A stretch of DNA of 21,574 nucleotides from JABIBT01 sp964471565. GTDB taxonomy: Archaea; Nanobdellota; Nanobdellia; SCGC-AAA011-G17; PNOQ01. Below, in pieces: positions 6,628 to 13,144 of the stretch; within the stretch, counting starts at the first letter, position 1; the number at the start of each line of letters is the position of its first letter. Position numbers and translations under genes: made by a program. The stretch covers positions 1 through 21,574 of the forward strand of contig CAYYFK010000010.1 in assembly GCA_964471565.1 (NCBI GenBank), given 5' to 3'. Under the pieces are notes generated by a model. It saw only the letters and a list, made by a program, of their open reading frames with translations, ran no database searches and was not told the DNA's origin.

Positions 6628-6984
6628 TTAGAAATCTTCACAAAAATGACTATAATCATTCATTTCTCTTTGGATTATTATTGGTGAATCTTGAACTATA
6701 AAGTATCTTTTCGGACTATCTAGGTGTTCTTGGATTACGCCCATTTCCTCTAGAACTTCTAAGTTACTTGGGCCGTATCGGTCTTTGTTAGCTCCAATAT
6801 TTCCTGCACGAGCATTAAAAGTTTCCCTTATATCTTTAATAGTAAAACTAGTTATATCAAGTTCACTACAAATCTGATCTAGTAACTTTAATGATTGAGT
6901 AAATTTTCTGCAATCTTCTCTTTCTCTTCGCAGGTCTTCAGGAGAGTCAATCAGTAATTCTGTTCTTTTTTGTTCTTGTTCCAT
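6628..6984 (-). CDS. hypothetical protein, possible winged-helix fold
   Basis: The 118-residue soluble protein has no family I recognise. The first 45 residues are strongly charged and helical. Residues about 46-90 (FTIKDIRETF, then NLEVLEEMGVIQEHLDSPKRYFI) have the helix-helix-strand-hairpin rhythm of a winged helix. The last 20 residues are acidic and aromatic (MNDYSHFCEDF). A TATA box (TTATAAAT-like near 7010-7018) lies about 26-30 bp upstream of the ATG, supporting a real leaderless gene. A DNA-binding role is only a guess. Confidence 0.45.
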   Translation of the reverse strand: MEQEQKRTELLIDSPEDLRREREDCRKFTQSLKLLDQICSELDITSFTIKDIRETFNARAGNIGANKDRYGPSNLEVLEEMGVIQEHLDSPKRYFIVQDSPIIIQREMNDYSHFCEDF

Positions 6985-7047
6985 TTTTCTAATTTTTACG
7001 GTATTTACTTATTTATAAATCTTTCTATTGTTATTACTAGATAATGG

Positions 7048-8724
7048 TTATATCTTCTTAGTTACATAGGGTCCTTCTTTTTTATAATTTAAGTTGTAAT
7101 AGTATTCTCTTACCCCTACCCCAGAAATAACCACCATTTTATCTTTTCCCTCTTTTTTTGCAATTTCTTCTGCTGTTTTCATTAATTTCTTCCCATATCC
7201 TTTATGTTGAACAGTGCCTTTTTCTTTTAAACCCAGGGAAGTTCCGTAGACATGCAATTCTCTTATTAGTGCAGATTTTTTTGTTATCTCCTTTCTTAAT
7301 GAATCTGAAGGAAAACGCATCCTTACAAATCCAACCAGTAAATCGTTTTTTGTATCTTCTGCTGAAATAAAAAACTCTTTCCCTTTTGATGCTCCATATT
7401 CTTGAATTTTTATTTTTACTTTGTTCCAATCTATTTCTTTACCCATTGGTTCTCTGCAACGGATACAATTACATTTTACATCATATTTTTGGAATAAATA
7501 TTGCCTGAAATTTGTCATTTCAACTCCGGCAATCCATTGTTTTGTTGGGATATCTCTTTGTATCCTCATAATTCTACAATACTTTGGAACGTGTTTTTTG
7601 AATTTGATTAATAGTTCTGCTGCATCTTTTATTGATAAGGGTTTAAATTTTCCTTCTTTGAATTCTTTGTATAGTATTGTTCCTTTACTAACCATTGTTG
7701 GATATATCTTTAACATGTCTGGTTTGAAATCTGGATTTTTGAATAGACTTACCATCCCTTCTAGATCTCTTTTTTTGTTCGTTAGTGGCAATCCTGGCAT
7801 GTAGTGAATTGCTACCTTAAATCCTAAATCTTTTAAAATTCTTATAGAGTCTTTTGTATCCTTTATTGTATGGCCTCTGTTAACTTTTTTTATTACATCT
7901 TCGTAAACAGATTGAACTCCTAGTTCGATTCTAGTTGTTCCAAGTTTTAACATTTGGTTGCCATGTTCTAACAATCCCCAATCTGGTTTTGTTTCAATAC
8001 ATAATGCTACGCACCTTACTTTTGCTGTTTCATTTATTTTTTGTTCTTTTGTTAATGTTGTTTTTCCCTTTAATTTTAGAAGCTTTTTCTGTATTCTTAG
8101 TGTTCTTTCTTTGTCTGAAAAGTTTTCTGTTGGAAGTTCATACACTTCTTTGAATTTTGTATAATTTAATTCCCCATTTTTGTTAAAAAATAATTCTGAA
8201 AAATCATTTAGTGCTTTGAATGTGAATTTTATGAACTCTTCTTGGTATTTTTTTGGAAATGAAGGAAAGGTTCCCCCCATTACAATTAGTTCAATTTTTT
8301 CAAAGTTGTGTCCTAGTAAAACGTATTGCTCTAACCTGTTGAATACTTGTAAATAAGGATCAAAATTATTTCTTATGGCTCGCATTGTTGCAGGTTCTCC
8401 GCCCGTGTAAGATTGTGGTACGTCACCGAAAGCAGAATTTGGCCCTCCGCAACAATATGAACAACGGCCATGTGGACATCTAATTGGTTTTGTCATAATG
8501 GCTAATGGTGCTACTCCTGAAATTGTTCTTACTGGTTTTGTTAGAAGAAGCCCCTTTAATAATTTTATTTTATTTTGTGGTAAGGAAATTAGAATTTGAA
8601 TTAAACTTGGTAATTTTTTCGGTTTATGTTCTTTAGCTAATTTATCTCTTAGCCTTATCGCCTCTTCTTTTGTTTTTATCTTCCTCTTTAATATTTCTTC
8701 TCCTACTAATCTTGGGAAATCCAT
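7048..8724 (-). CDS. elp3: Elp3-like tRNA uridine(34) acetyltransferase (radical SAM + GNAT)
   Basis: Elp3 uses acetyl-CoA and radical S-adenosylmethionine chemistry to start the cm5U modification at wobble uridine 34 of tRNA. The 558 residues contain the basic N-terminal helices and the radical SAM core with Fe-S ligands C83, C88 and C91 (RCPHGRCSYC, a CX4CX2C spacing). The core continues with TGGEPATMRAIRN and IELGVQSVYEDV. A zinc site near 418-423 (CNCIRC) is followed by a GNAT domain from about 445. This has the acetyl-CoA loop QHKGYGKKL (506-514) and the terminal YYYNLNYKKEGPYV. Archaea encode Elp3 without the other Elongator subunits. TATA is about 26 bp upstream of the ATG. Confidence 0.95.
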   Translation of the reverse strand: MDFPRLVGEEILKRKIKTKEEAIRLRDKLAKEHKPKKLPSLIQILISLPQNKIKLLKGLLLTKPVRTISGVAPLAIMTKPIRCPHGRCSYCCGGPNSAFGDVPQSYTGGEPATMRAIRNNFDPYLQVFNRLEQYVLLGHNFEKIELIVMGGTFPSFPKKYQEEFIKFTFKALNDFSELFFNKNGELNYTKFKEVYELPTENFSDKERTLRIQKKLLKLKGKTTLTKEQKINETAKVRCVALCIETKPDWGLLEHGNQMLKLGTTRIELGVQSVYEDVIKKVNRGHTIKDTKDSIRILKDLGFKVAIHYMPGLPLTNKKRDLEGMVSLFKNPDFKPDMLKIYPTMVSKGTILYKEFKEGKFKPLSIKDAAELLIKFKKHVPKYCRIMRIQRDIPTKQWIAGVEMTNFRQYLFQKYDVKCNCIRCREPMGKEIDWNKVKIKIQEYGASKGKEFFISAEDTKNDLLVGFVRMRFPSDSLRKEITKKSALIRELHVYGTSLGLKEKGTVQHKGYGKKLMKTAEEIAKKEGKDKMVVISGVGVREYYYNLNYKKEGPYVTKKI

Positions 8725-8755
8725 TTTCTAAGTTGCTTGTGGAATGTTTTTAAAG

Positions 8756-9541
8756 TTATCTTTTGATAAGATTTAATATATCATTTGAAATATTTTTTGC
8801 CCAGTTTTTATTTTGAAAATTAGTGAATAAGATATGACAATTTACTTGCTTTAGTTCATTTATTATCTCTTTAATATGTGTTATTTCTTTCCATTCTTTT
8901 TGGAGTATAACAAATCCCATTGTTTTGTTTTTGTTTTTTAGTTTATCATTAACACATCTACGATAAATATCAAATATGTGGGCCCTTATATTTCCTCCAT
9001 TATGTTGGTGTTTAAAATTTGAAGAATACAATTTTTTTGATACCACTCTCCTTGTGATTTCGATTATAATTTTTTTGTTTTTGTAATTAAATTCTAAATC
9101 ACTTTTGTAGGCTTTAGGGGTCATTATTCTATTTGGTATGTTTAAATTTAGTTTTTCCAATTCTTTAGCCAAATTCGCGGAATCTTTATCTGGGTAAAAA
9201 TAGAATCTGTTTAAATTTAGTTTATCTAGGCCAACTATGATTTTTATAGGAAGACAATTTTTATTGTTTTCATTCCTCAGTTTTGAGATTTCAGCTTTTG
9301 TTAGTAATCTTTTGCTTGAGATTGAGATTGTTATTTCTTTATCTCTTATCTGTGGAGAATTTCCTTTACTGTCGAAATTTATATGGAATTGGTACTTCTC
9401 TCTGTTTACTATTATTTTTAGAGGAGCTCTTAAAGATTTTAGATGTTTTGCAAGTATTCTTGAGTTTATATTAATGTTATAACTTTTTTTTATTGGCCTA
9501 TACCTTATGTATCCCGACATAATTGCTATGTTTTTATTCAT
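8756..9541 (-). CDS. hypothetical protein, candidate PD-(D/E)XK-like nuclease
   Basis: This is a basic 261-residue protein of no recognised family. Near residues 150-170 it has SDLEFNYKNKKIIIEITRR. An acidic strand, a turn and a hydrophobic strand ending in E-x-T-R-R are laid out like the D...(D/E)xK active-site hairpin of restriction-endonuclease-fold proteins, with Thr in place of Lys. A helix with NIRAHIFDIYRRC follows, then a late strand (KTMGFVILQKEW). The ATG at 9541 is preferred over TTG 9553 because TTTATAAA near 9566-9573 lies about 26-28 bp upstream. It is next to a ribbon-helix-helix gene on the same strand, but a separate hairpin and promoter lie between them. Nuclease activity is inferred from one motif only. 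Confidence 0.5.
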   Translation of the reverse strand: MNKNIAIMSGYIRYRPIKKSYNININSRILAKHLKSLRAPLKIIVNREKYQFHINFDSKGNSPQIRDKEITISISSKRLLTKAEISKLRNENNKNCLPIKIIVGLDKLNLNRFYFYPDKDSANLAKELEKLNLNIPNRIMTPKAYKSDLEFNYKNKKIIIEITRRVVSKKLYSSNFKHQHNGGNIRAHIFDIYRRCVNDKLKNKNKTMGFVILQKEWKEITHIKEIINELKQVNCHILFTNFQNKNWAKNISNDILNLIKR

Positions 9542-9597
9542 ATAGTTAAACAAAGTGATTTGAATTTTATAAACTCTTTTGCCGTGCGTGGCAAGCT

Positions 9598-9624
9598 GGC
9601 AAGATGTTTTTTGTAAAACTTGCC
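9598..9624 (-). repeat. stem-loop between the RHH gene and the nuclease-like gene
   Basis: GGCAA (9598-9602) pairs with TTGCC (9620-9624), and after a three-base bulge GTTTT (9606-9610) pairs with AAAAC (9615-9619) around a TTGT loop. A second GGCAAG copy lies at 9590-9595, and GCC/GGC arms at 9581-9591 can form another small stem. The hairpin begins eight bases after the RHH stop codon and lies just upstream of the TATA box of the nuclease-like gene. It could be a transcript end, an RHH operator or both. Confidence 0.45.
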
Positions 9625-9631
9625 TTGTATT

Positions 9632-9781
9632 TTAATTGTTTGATTTTTTCAACAATCTTCTAACTGCATCAGAAACAACTTCTGCTCTTGACCTGTATCC
9701 TTCTTTAGAATTCTTAATATATTCATCTATTTTCTTTGCTAGGTCTTCATGTATTGAAACATTAATATATTTTGCTCTCAT
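9632..9781 (-). CDS. ribbon-helix-helix (CopG/Arc-type) DNA-binding protein
   Basis: This 49-residue protein has the classic RHH plan. An N-terminal strand (AKYINVSI, residues 3-10) should pair with its partner's strand and enter the major groove. Helix A is EDLAKKIDEYIKN. SRAEVVSDAVRRLLKK (31-46) is the second helix, with the usual SRAE...DA.R.LL signature. Such proteins are transcriptional repressors and often autoregulate, or act as antitoxins. The ATG at 9781 lies about 29 bp from a palindromic TATA box shared with the divergent membrane protein gene. The downstream same-strand neighbour is the nuclease-like gene, so a regulator-effector pair is possible but unproven. Confidence 0.85.
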   Translation of the reverse strand: MRAKYINVSIHEDLAKKIDEYIKNSKEGYRSRAEVVSDAVRRLLKKSNN

Positions 9782-9806
9782 TTTATCATTTACACATGGG
9801 GGAACA

Positions 9807-9836
9807 TTTATAAATCACTTTTCACTTACAGGTGAA
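9807..9836. promoter_or_regulatory. shared divergent TATA box and adjacent dyad
   Basis: The palindrome TTTATAAA (9807-9814) is about 26 bp from the plus-strand ATG at 9836 and about 29 bp from the minus-strand ATG at 9781, so one element could serve both genes. TTCAC (9821-9825) and GTGAA (9832-9836) form a dyad over the plus-strand start site, a plausible operator for the ribbon-helix-helix protein next door. Confidence 0.5.
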
Positions 9837-10060
9837 TGAAACTAAAAGATTTCATAATGGGCAACGATAGAGTAAGAGCTAGAAGAGATGATTTGGCTGG
9901 AAAGGAAGAATTAACCTTTGGGCAAATTGTAGGTTTGTTGATAATAATTATAATGTGGATTCTGATTGCTTTTGATAGATCGGGATCTCAAAAGACTCTT
10001 TATTTTGGTTTTTTTATTACTATTCTTATAGCTACAATAATTGTGAGGTTTAACAAATGA
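9836..10060 (+). CDS. small two-segment membrane protein
   Basis: This is a 74-residue protein. About 27 charged N-terminal residues (MGNDRVRARRDDLAGKEE region) are followed by two hydrophobic segments, LTFGQIVGLLIIIIMWILIAF at about residues 26-46 and LYFGFFITILIATIIV at about 55-70, joined by a short polar turn (DRSGSQK). This predicts a small hairpin membrane protein with a cytoplasmic basic head. No family is recognised. TATA spacing supports a leaderless ATG. The stop codon overlaps the start of the next tiny gene by four bases, so they are probably made together. Confidence 0.6.
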   Translation: MKLKDFIMGNDRVRARRDDLAGKEELTFGQIVGLLIIIIMWILIAFDRSGSQKTLYFGFFITILIATIIVRFNK

Positions 10061-10185
10061 TTGAGTGGAAGGATCTTAATATAAATATGAAAATTGGGAT
10101 TATTGGCGGCTGGTTGAACGTAATTTCCATCTGCATTACTTTGGTATTATGGGTTATTGTGATGTTGATTGCATTAGCCTATTAG
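10057..10185 (+). CDS. 42-residue single-span membrane protein
   Basis: This very short frame opens with an ATG that overlaps the previous stop as ATGA, the usual signature of coupled translation. After about 18 residues with a mild amphipathic start (MIEWKDLNINMKIGIIGG) comes one long hydrophobic stretch (VISICITLVLWVIVMLIALAY) that ends at the stop. It looks like a partner subunit of the upstream two-span protein. No homology is recognised. Such short frames can occur by chance, but the overlap and the clean membrane segment argue for a real gene. Confidence 0.5.
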   Translation: MIEWKDLNINMKIGIIGGWLNVISICITLVLWVIVMLIALAY

Positions 10186-10215
10186 TTCTGTTATGTATCT
10201 TTTACAAAAGCAAAT

Positions 10216-10225
10216 CTTTAAAAAT
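10216..10225 (+). promoter_or_regulatory. TATA box of the SRP RNA gene
   Basis: CTTTAAAAAT is centred about 25 bp upstream of position 10245, where the terminal stem of the SRP RNA begins. This agrees with the TATA spacing seen at protein-coding genes in the window. Confidence 0.6.
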
Positions 10226-10244
10226 GACCTTTTTTTAAGAATTC

Positions 10245-10512
10245 TGTAGGCTAGCTGGGTAGTCAGCCCTTACCTGTACCACAAATGGGCTATATGGTGG
10301 AGTGAAGCCTAATTGAGGCTGAGAAGTTGATTATCGGTCTCAGTTTGGACGTTGATCCTTTGTCTTACAGGGTTAATGTCTTAGAGAACTAAGTCAGGCC
10401 AGGAATGGAGCAGCTTTAATCTTTGATATTGGCGCTTGTGAGTAGCAAAGGGGAGGAAGAACTGGGGTTAAGCTGGTAGTTGATTTCTCTGTCGATTTTA
10501 GGTGGCCTACAC
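10245..10512 (+). ncRNA. 7S signal recognition particle RNA
   Basis: The RNA scaffold of SRP binds SRP54 and SRP19 and targets nascent membrane proteins. Domain IV (helix 8) is unmistakable: GTCAGGCCAGGAATGGAGCAGC, beginning at 10393, contains the GGAA tetraloop and the asymmetric AGCAG loop bound by SRP54. The ends pair: TGTAGGC at 10245-10251 with GCCTACA at 10505-10511, closing the archaeal helix 1. The 5' domain contains the CCTGTACC motif near 10274, equivalent to the U-turn region of the Alu fold. The length of about 268 is slightly short for archaea. A TATA box sits at the right distance and a short T-run follows the 3' end. Confidence 0.93.
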
Positions 10513-10517
10513 TTTTA

Positions 10518-11051
10518 TTATAATTTATATTCTATTCCTAAGTAATATTTCTTATTTCCTTTCTCTATGTAAGTACCCTTTTTGTTGAAATGGTTTTCTT
10601 TATATGCTCCAAAAATAGATATTCTATCGCTGGCCTTTCCTTTTAATATTAATTTTGTGTAGTGTCCTGGAAATTTCTGTTTTGCTGTTCTTGTAGTATC
10701 TGCTACTGCTTGAGGAAGATTTTCTCTTAAAACTAATTGTTCTCCAATACCAAAACCAGTGACCAGTGAGTAATTATCGGTTATTCTTCTTTCTAAATTA
10801 AAATTAATTGTGTGTTCTTCGTTTGTTCCCTCCGCCACACAATAAAAACTAACGTTCCAACCATAATTTCTATTAAATCTTTTGTTTGCTCCAAATCCAA
10901 CTTCTATAAATGCATGTTCTGAACTGGTTCCTGTCCCCCCAAACATAGAGTAGTTTCCATTGTCAAGATTTACTTTTCTTGGAGCTGCATTTAAACTTGA
11001 TGATAAAAAAAGTAATAAAGTAGCAGTTTTTAATTTATTGGATAAATTCAC
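10518..11051 (-). CDS. secreted beta-strand-rich protein
   Basis: The 177-residue protein has a signal peptide: MNLSNKLK, a hydrophobic core TATLLLFLSSSL, then NA-A as a likely cleavage site at residues 21-23. The mature part is rich in alternating hydrophobic and polar residues with aromatic girdle-like ends (HAFIEVGFGANKRF, GWNVSFYCV, HTINFNLERRI, YSLVTGFGIGEQL, ISIFGAYKENHF) and closes with KKYYLGIEYKL. This pattern is typical of bacterial outer-membrane-type beta-barrels, which is odd for an archaeon. The GTG start at 11051 is supported by a TATA-like ATTTAAATTAAC about 26 bp upstream. It could equally be a soluble secreted beta-sandwich. Acquisition from bacteria is possible. Confidence 0.55.
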   Translation of the reverse strand: MNLSNKLKTATLLLFLSSSLNAAPRKVNLDNGNYSMFGGTGTSSEHAFIEVGFGANKRFNRNYGWNVSFYCVAEGTNEEHTINFNLERRITDNYSLVTGFGIGEQLVLRENLPQAVADTTRTAKQKFPGHYTKLILKGKASDRISIFGAYKENHFNKKGTYIEKGNKKYYLGIEYKL

Positions 11052-11088
11052 TGTTTAGATGGGAATGATAGTTAATTTAAATAATTTT

Positions 11089-11538
11089 TTAAAATTCTGC
11101 TAGGATATCACTTAGGCTTTGAGCTAGAATATTATACATTTTCTGAATTGTTAATTCATATATTGATTCTTTTAGTGGTCCAGTACAATATGGTAAGATC
11201 TCTGTGTTGAATGTTGATCCTTTGTCCACTTTACAATCCATAGATTTTCCTTCGAAAAGAGTGGCTGTGTTTGGATCCGTTTCTATTGGCATGTCAACTA
11301 GGGTCACTCTTGTTTTACATTGGTTACTTGCTTTTCCGGTTATTTGATATATGAAAGTTGATCCTTCATCCATTACAGTTAATTTTGTTTTTTTACAATT
11401 TTCTAAATGTCTGTTGTAACATGATTTATCTTCTCCACAATCAAATTCGAATGAATAATAAAATATTCCTACTGCAAAAATAAGAATTATTATAATTGGA
11501 ATTAAAGCAATACTCCACCTCTTCTTTTTCTTTTTCAT
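11089..11538 (-). CDS. membrane-anchored extracellular protein with paired cysteines
   Basis: The 149-residue protein starts with a run of lysines and a single membrane span (about residues 10-30, IALIPIIIILIFAVGIFYYS), so the rest should face outward. The exterior part holds cysteines at FDCGEDKSCYNRHLENC, NQCKT, MDCKV and PYCTG, enough for three disulfides. The C-terminal helix (KMYNILAQSLSDILAEF) is amphipathic. I do not recognise the family; single-span Cys proteins of this kind are common in DPANN genomes. A TATA-like element near 11567 fits a leaderless ATG. It lies between dnaG and the secreted beta protein with its own promoter. Confidence 0.5.
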   Translation of the reverse strand: MKKKKKRWSIALIPIIIILIFAVGIFYYSFEFDCGEDKSCYNRHLENCKKTKLTVMDEGSTFIYQITGKASNQCKTRVTLVDMPIETDPNTATLFEGKSMDCKVDKGSTFNTEILPYCTGPLKESIYELTIQKMYNILAQSLSDILAEF

Positions 11539-11579
11539 ATAAAAGAAAAAATGGAGTTATTGTTTTATTAAGTTTTCGA

Positions 11580-12833
11580 TTATAGGTCTGCCTTTGTTAT
11601 TATTTTAACCTTCATAGATCTTTGAACTTTTGAAGACATTGCAACCAAATTCTTTATTCCAACTCTTTCTGAGAGTTTTACTAGATCTAATTCTATCTCG
11701 CCATCAAATATTACAGTATGTATTCCAGATTTTAGAGATTTAATTGTTGTAGCTAGTTCAGAAGTTGGAACTTTTCCTAGAATGTTTGTATCTTCATCTA
11801 AAATGTAAGCTCCTCTTGTACCAACAAGATCATCTATCATTTCTTTGTATAGTTTTGTTTCTGCTGGTGTTATTCTTGCTTTTCTTACTGGTGGCCTTGT
11901 AGTTGTTTCTTTTGTGTTTCTTGTTGTAGTGGTTGTTCTTGTTGTTCTTGTTGCTGTTCTTGGAGCAGGTGTCCTTCTTTCCGGCCTTTTTGTTGCAGGT
12001 TCGGTTATCTCTAGTTTTGTTTGTTCTGCCGCTACTTTATTTCTTAATGCCTTATTTATTTCTTTCTTTGTTATTTCTTCTACTTCTTTACCATCTGGTG
12101 CTTTAGCTATGTAGTCTATTTCTGCTACGCTCATTAATTCTTTTATAATCAAATCTCCGCCTCTGTCTCCATCTACAAAGACAGTTACTTCTTTTCTTTT
12201 ACTTAAATCAATAATTGTTTGTGGTACAGAGGTTCCGTTCATTGCAATTGGATTCTTTATTCCGTTTTTCAATAATGTAAGAACGTCTGCCCTTCCTTCA
12301 ACTATTATTATTTCATCAGATTCTTCGATTAATGGACCTGCAGCCAATCTATCTTTTCCATATTCTACTAGCTCCATCATTCTTACTGAGTGTGAAACTT
12401 CTTCTGTTATTTCTTGAGAATCGGGTAAAACACTGTCTGTAAATTCTCTTAAAAGCTCTTTTGCTCTATCTACCACATAAGCTCTCTTAGAAGTTCTTAC
12501 ATCCTCTATGTTTTTTGATGTTACCTTAGCATTACATGGGCCAATTCTTTGTATCGTTTCCAAAGCTGCTGCAATAATTGCTGTTTCAGCTTTATCTAGA
12601 CTTGAAGGGATTACTATTTCTCCACTAGCTTTCCCGCTTTTTGTTGTTAAATTTACTTCAATTCTTCCTATCTTTCCATTTCTTTGGAGTTCTCTTAATT
12701 CTAGGTCTTCTCCAAGTAGACCTTCTGTTTGACCGAATACTGCACCTATTACGTCAGGTCTGTCTACAGTACCCTCAATTGTTATGTTAGCGTGAACTAT
12801 ATATTTAGCTGCTACTAAGCCAATCTTTCCCAT
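11580..12833 (-). CDS. dnaG: archaeal DnaG (TOPRIM protein; primase/exosome subunit)
   Basis: In archaea this protein is found in the RNA exosome, where it aids poly(A)-rich RNA binding, and it has primase-like activity in vitro. The 417 residues begin with the archaeal-specific N-domain (AKYIVHANITIEGTVDRPDV, then FGQTEGLLGEDLELRELQ). The TOPRIM domain follows at about 170-250, with catalytic E179 (IIIVEGRADV) and D221/D223 (VFVDGDRGGD). A linker at about 275-320 is made almost entirely of Thr, Arg and Pro. The C-terminal domain includes RGAYILD and IHTVIFDGEI. The linker composition is unusual and forces a T/G-rich repetitive DNA tract. It has a real leader with a Shine-Dalgarno. Confidence 0.95.
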   Translation of the reverse strand: MGKIGLVAAKYIVHANITIEGTVDRPDVIGAVFGQTEGLLGEDLELRELQRNGKIGRIEVNLTTKSGKASGEIVIPSSLDKAETAIIAAALETIQRIGPCNAKVTSKNIEDVRTSKRAYVVDRAKELLREFTDSVLPDSQEITEEVSHSVRMMELVEYGKDRLAAGPLIEESDEIIIVEGRADVLTLLKNGIKNPIAMNGTSVPQTIIDLSKRKEVTVFVDGDRGGDLIIKELMSVAEIDYIAKAPDGKEVEEITKKEINKALRNKVAAEQTKLEITEPATKRPERRTPAPRTATRTTRTTTTTRNTKETTTRPPVRKARITPAETKLYKEMIDDLVGTRGAYILDEDTNILGKVPTSELATTIKSLKSGIHTVIFDGEIELDLVKLSERVGIKNLVAMSSKVQRSMKVKIITKADL

Positions 12834-12840
12834 TTTATTT

Positions 12841-12888
12841 TCCTCCTTACTAAACCCAAAAAGAACAAGTTTTCCGCTTTATTTAAGC
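12841..12888 (-). promoter_or_regulatory. dnaG Shine-Dalgarno and TATA box
   Basis: AAGGAGGA (12841-12848 on the minus strand) lies seven bases before the dnaG ATG and is the strongest Shine-Dalgarno in the window. A TATA-like CTTAAATAAAG (12878-12888) is placed so that a start site near 12857 would leave a leader of about 24 bases. The TATA region is also a small palindrome (CGCTT..AAGCG). Confidence 0.6.
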
Positions 12889-12950
12889 GATTTTTTTAAC
12901 AAATGAATGTAATATTTTGAATGAATATGATGTTTTTCTGTTCTTTAAAG

Positions 12951-13032
12951 GTTTGTAGCCCGATATTAACCCCAAAGCTCATAGCTTGATGTTACATCGT
13001 TGGCTCCATTTGGTAATTTCTCTTACCGGGCC
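12951..13032 (-). ncRNA. candidate structured small RNA, H/ACA-like
   Basis: Read on the minus strand, GGCCCGG (5' end, 13032) pairs with TCGGGCT over seven positions, two of them G-U pairs that exist only on this strand. ACA follows the stem immediately (12956-12954). Inside, CCAAA can pair with TTTGG, leaving 15 bases between that upper stem and ACA, the spacing expected of archaeal H/ACA pseudouridylation guides. Small hairpins GATG-TAA-CATC and AAGCT-ATG-AGCTT cap the structure. A TATA box lies 26-28 bp upstream of the 5' end. The internal loop can partly pair in another way and no clear kink-turn is seen, so the class is uncertain. The rest of the 312-bp dnaG-LD-carboxypeptidase gap shows only promoters. 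Confidence 0.4.
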
Positions 13033-13055
13033 TTGATAGAAGGTTTTGATTTTCG

Positions 13056-13063
13056 TTTATAAA
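13056..13063 (-). promoter_or_regulatory. TATA box for the 12951-13032 RNA candidate
   Basis: TTTATAAA is centred about 27 bp before position 13032 on the minus strand. It is palindromic, but no plus-strand gene starts at the matching distance: the LD-carboxypeptidase-like gene has its own TATA near 13114-13122. Confidence 0.45.
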
Positions 13064-13144
13064 GGTTTGGATTTACTGAGCTGTAAAGTAAGCGTCACCT
13101 TTTCAACCGAATGTTTTTTATATCCACTAAAATTAACTTTTAGT

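Noticed and set aside
9636..9839. 67-codon plus-strand frame
   Set aside because: It is antisense to the convincing 49-aa ribbon-helix-helix gene and shows no family features.
11845..12114. 89-codon plus-strand hydrophobic frame inside dnaG
   Set aside because: It is the complement of the Thr/Arg repeat linker, whose reverse strand reads as Val/Leu runs; no promoter or family support.
12951..13032. tRNA gene reading of the structured element
   Set aside because: A 7-bp acceptor-like stem exists on the minus strand, but there is no T-arm with a TTC loop and no proper anticodon arm.
13046..13144. 33-codon upstream extension of the LD-carboxypeptidase frame
   Set aside because: It spans the gene's own TATA box and has no S66 family sequence.
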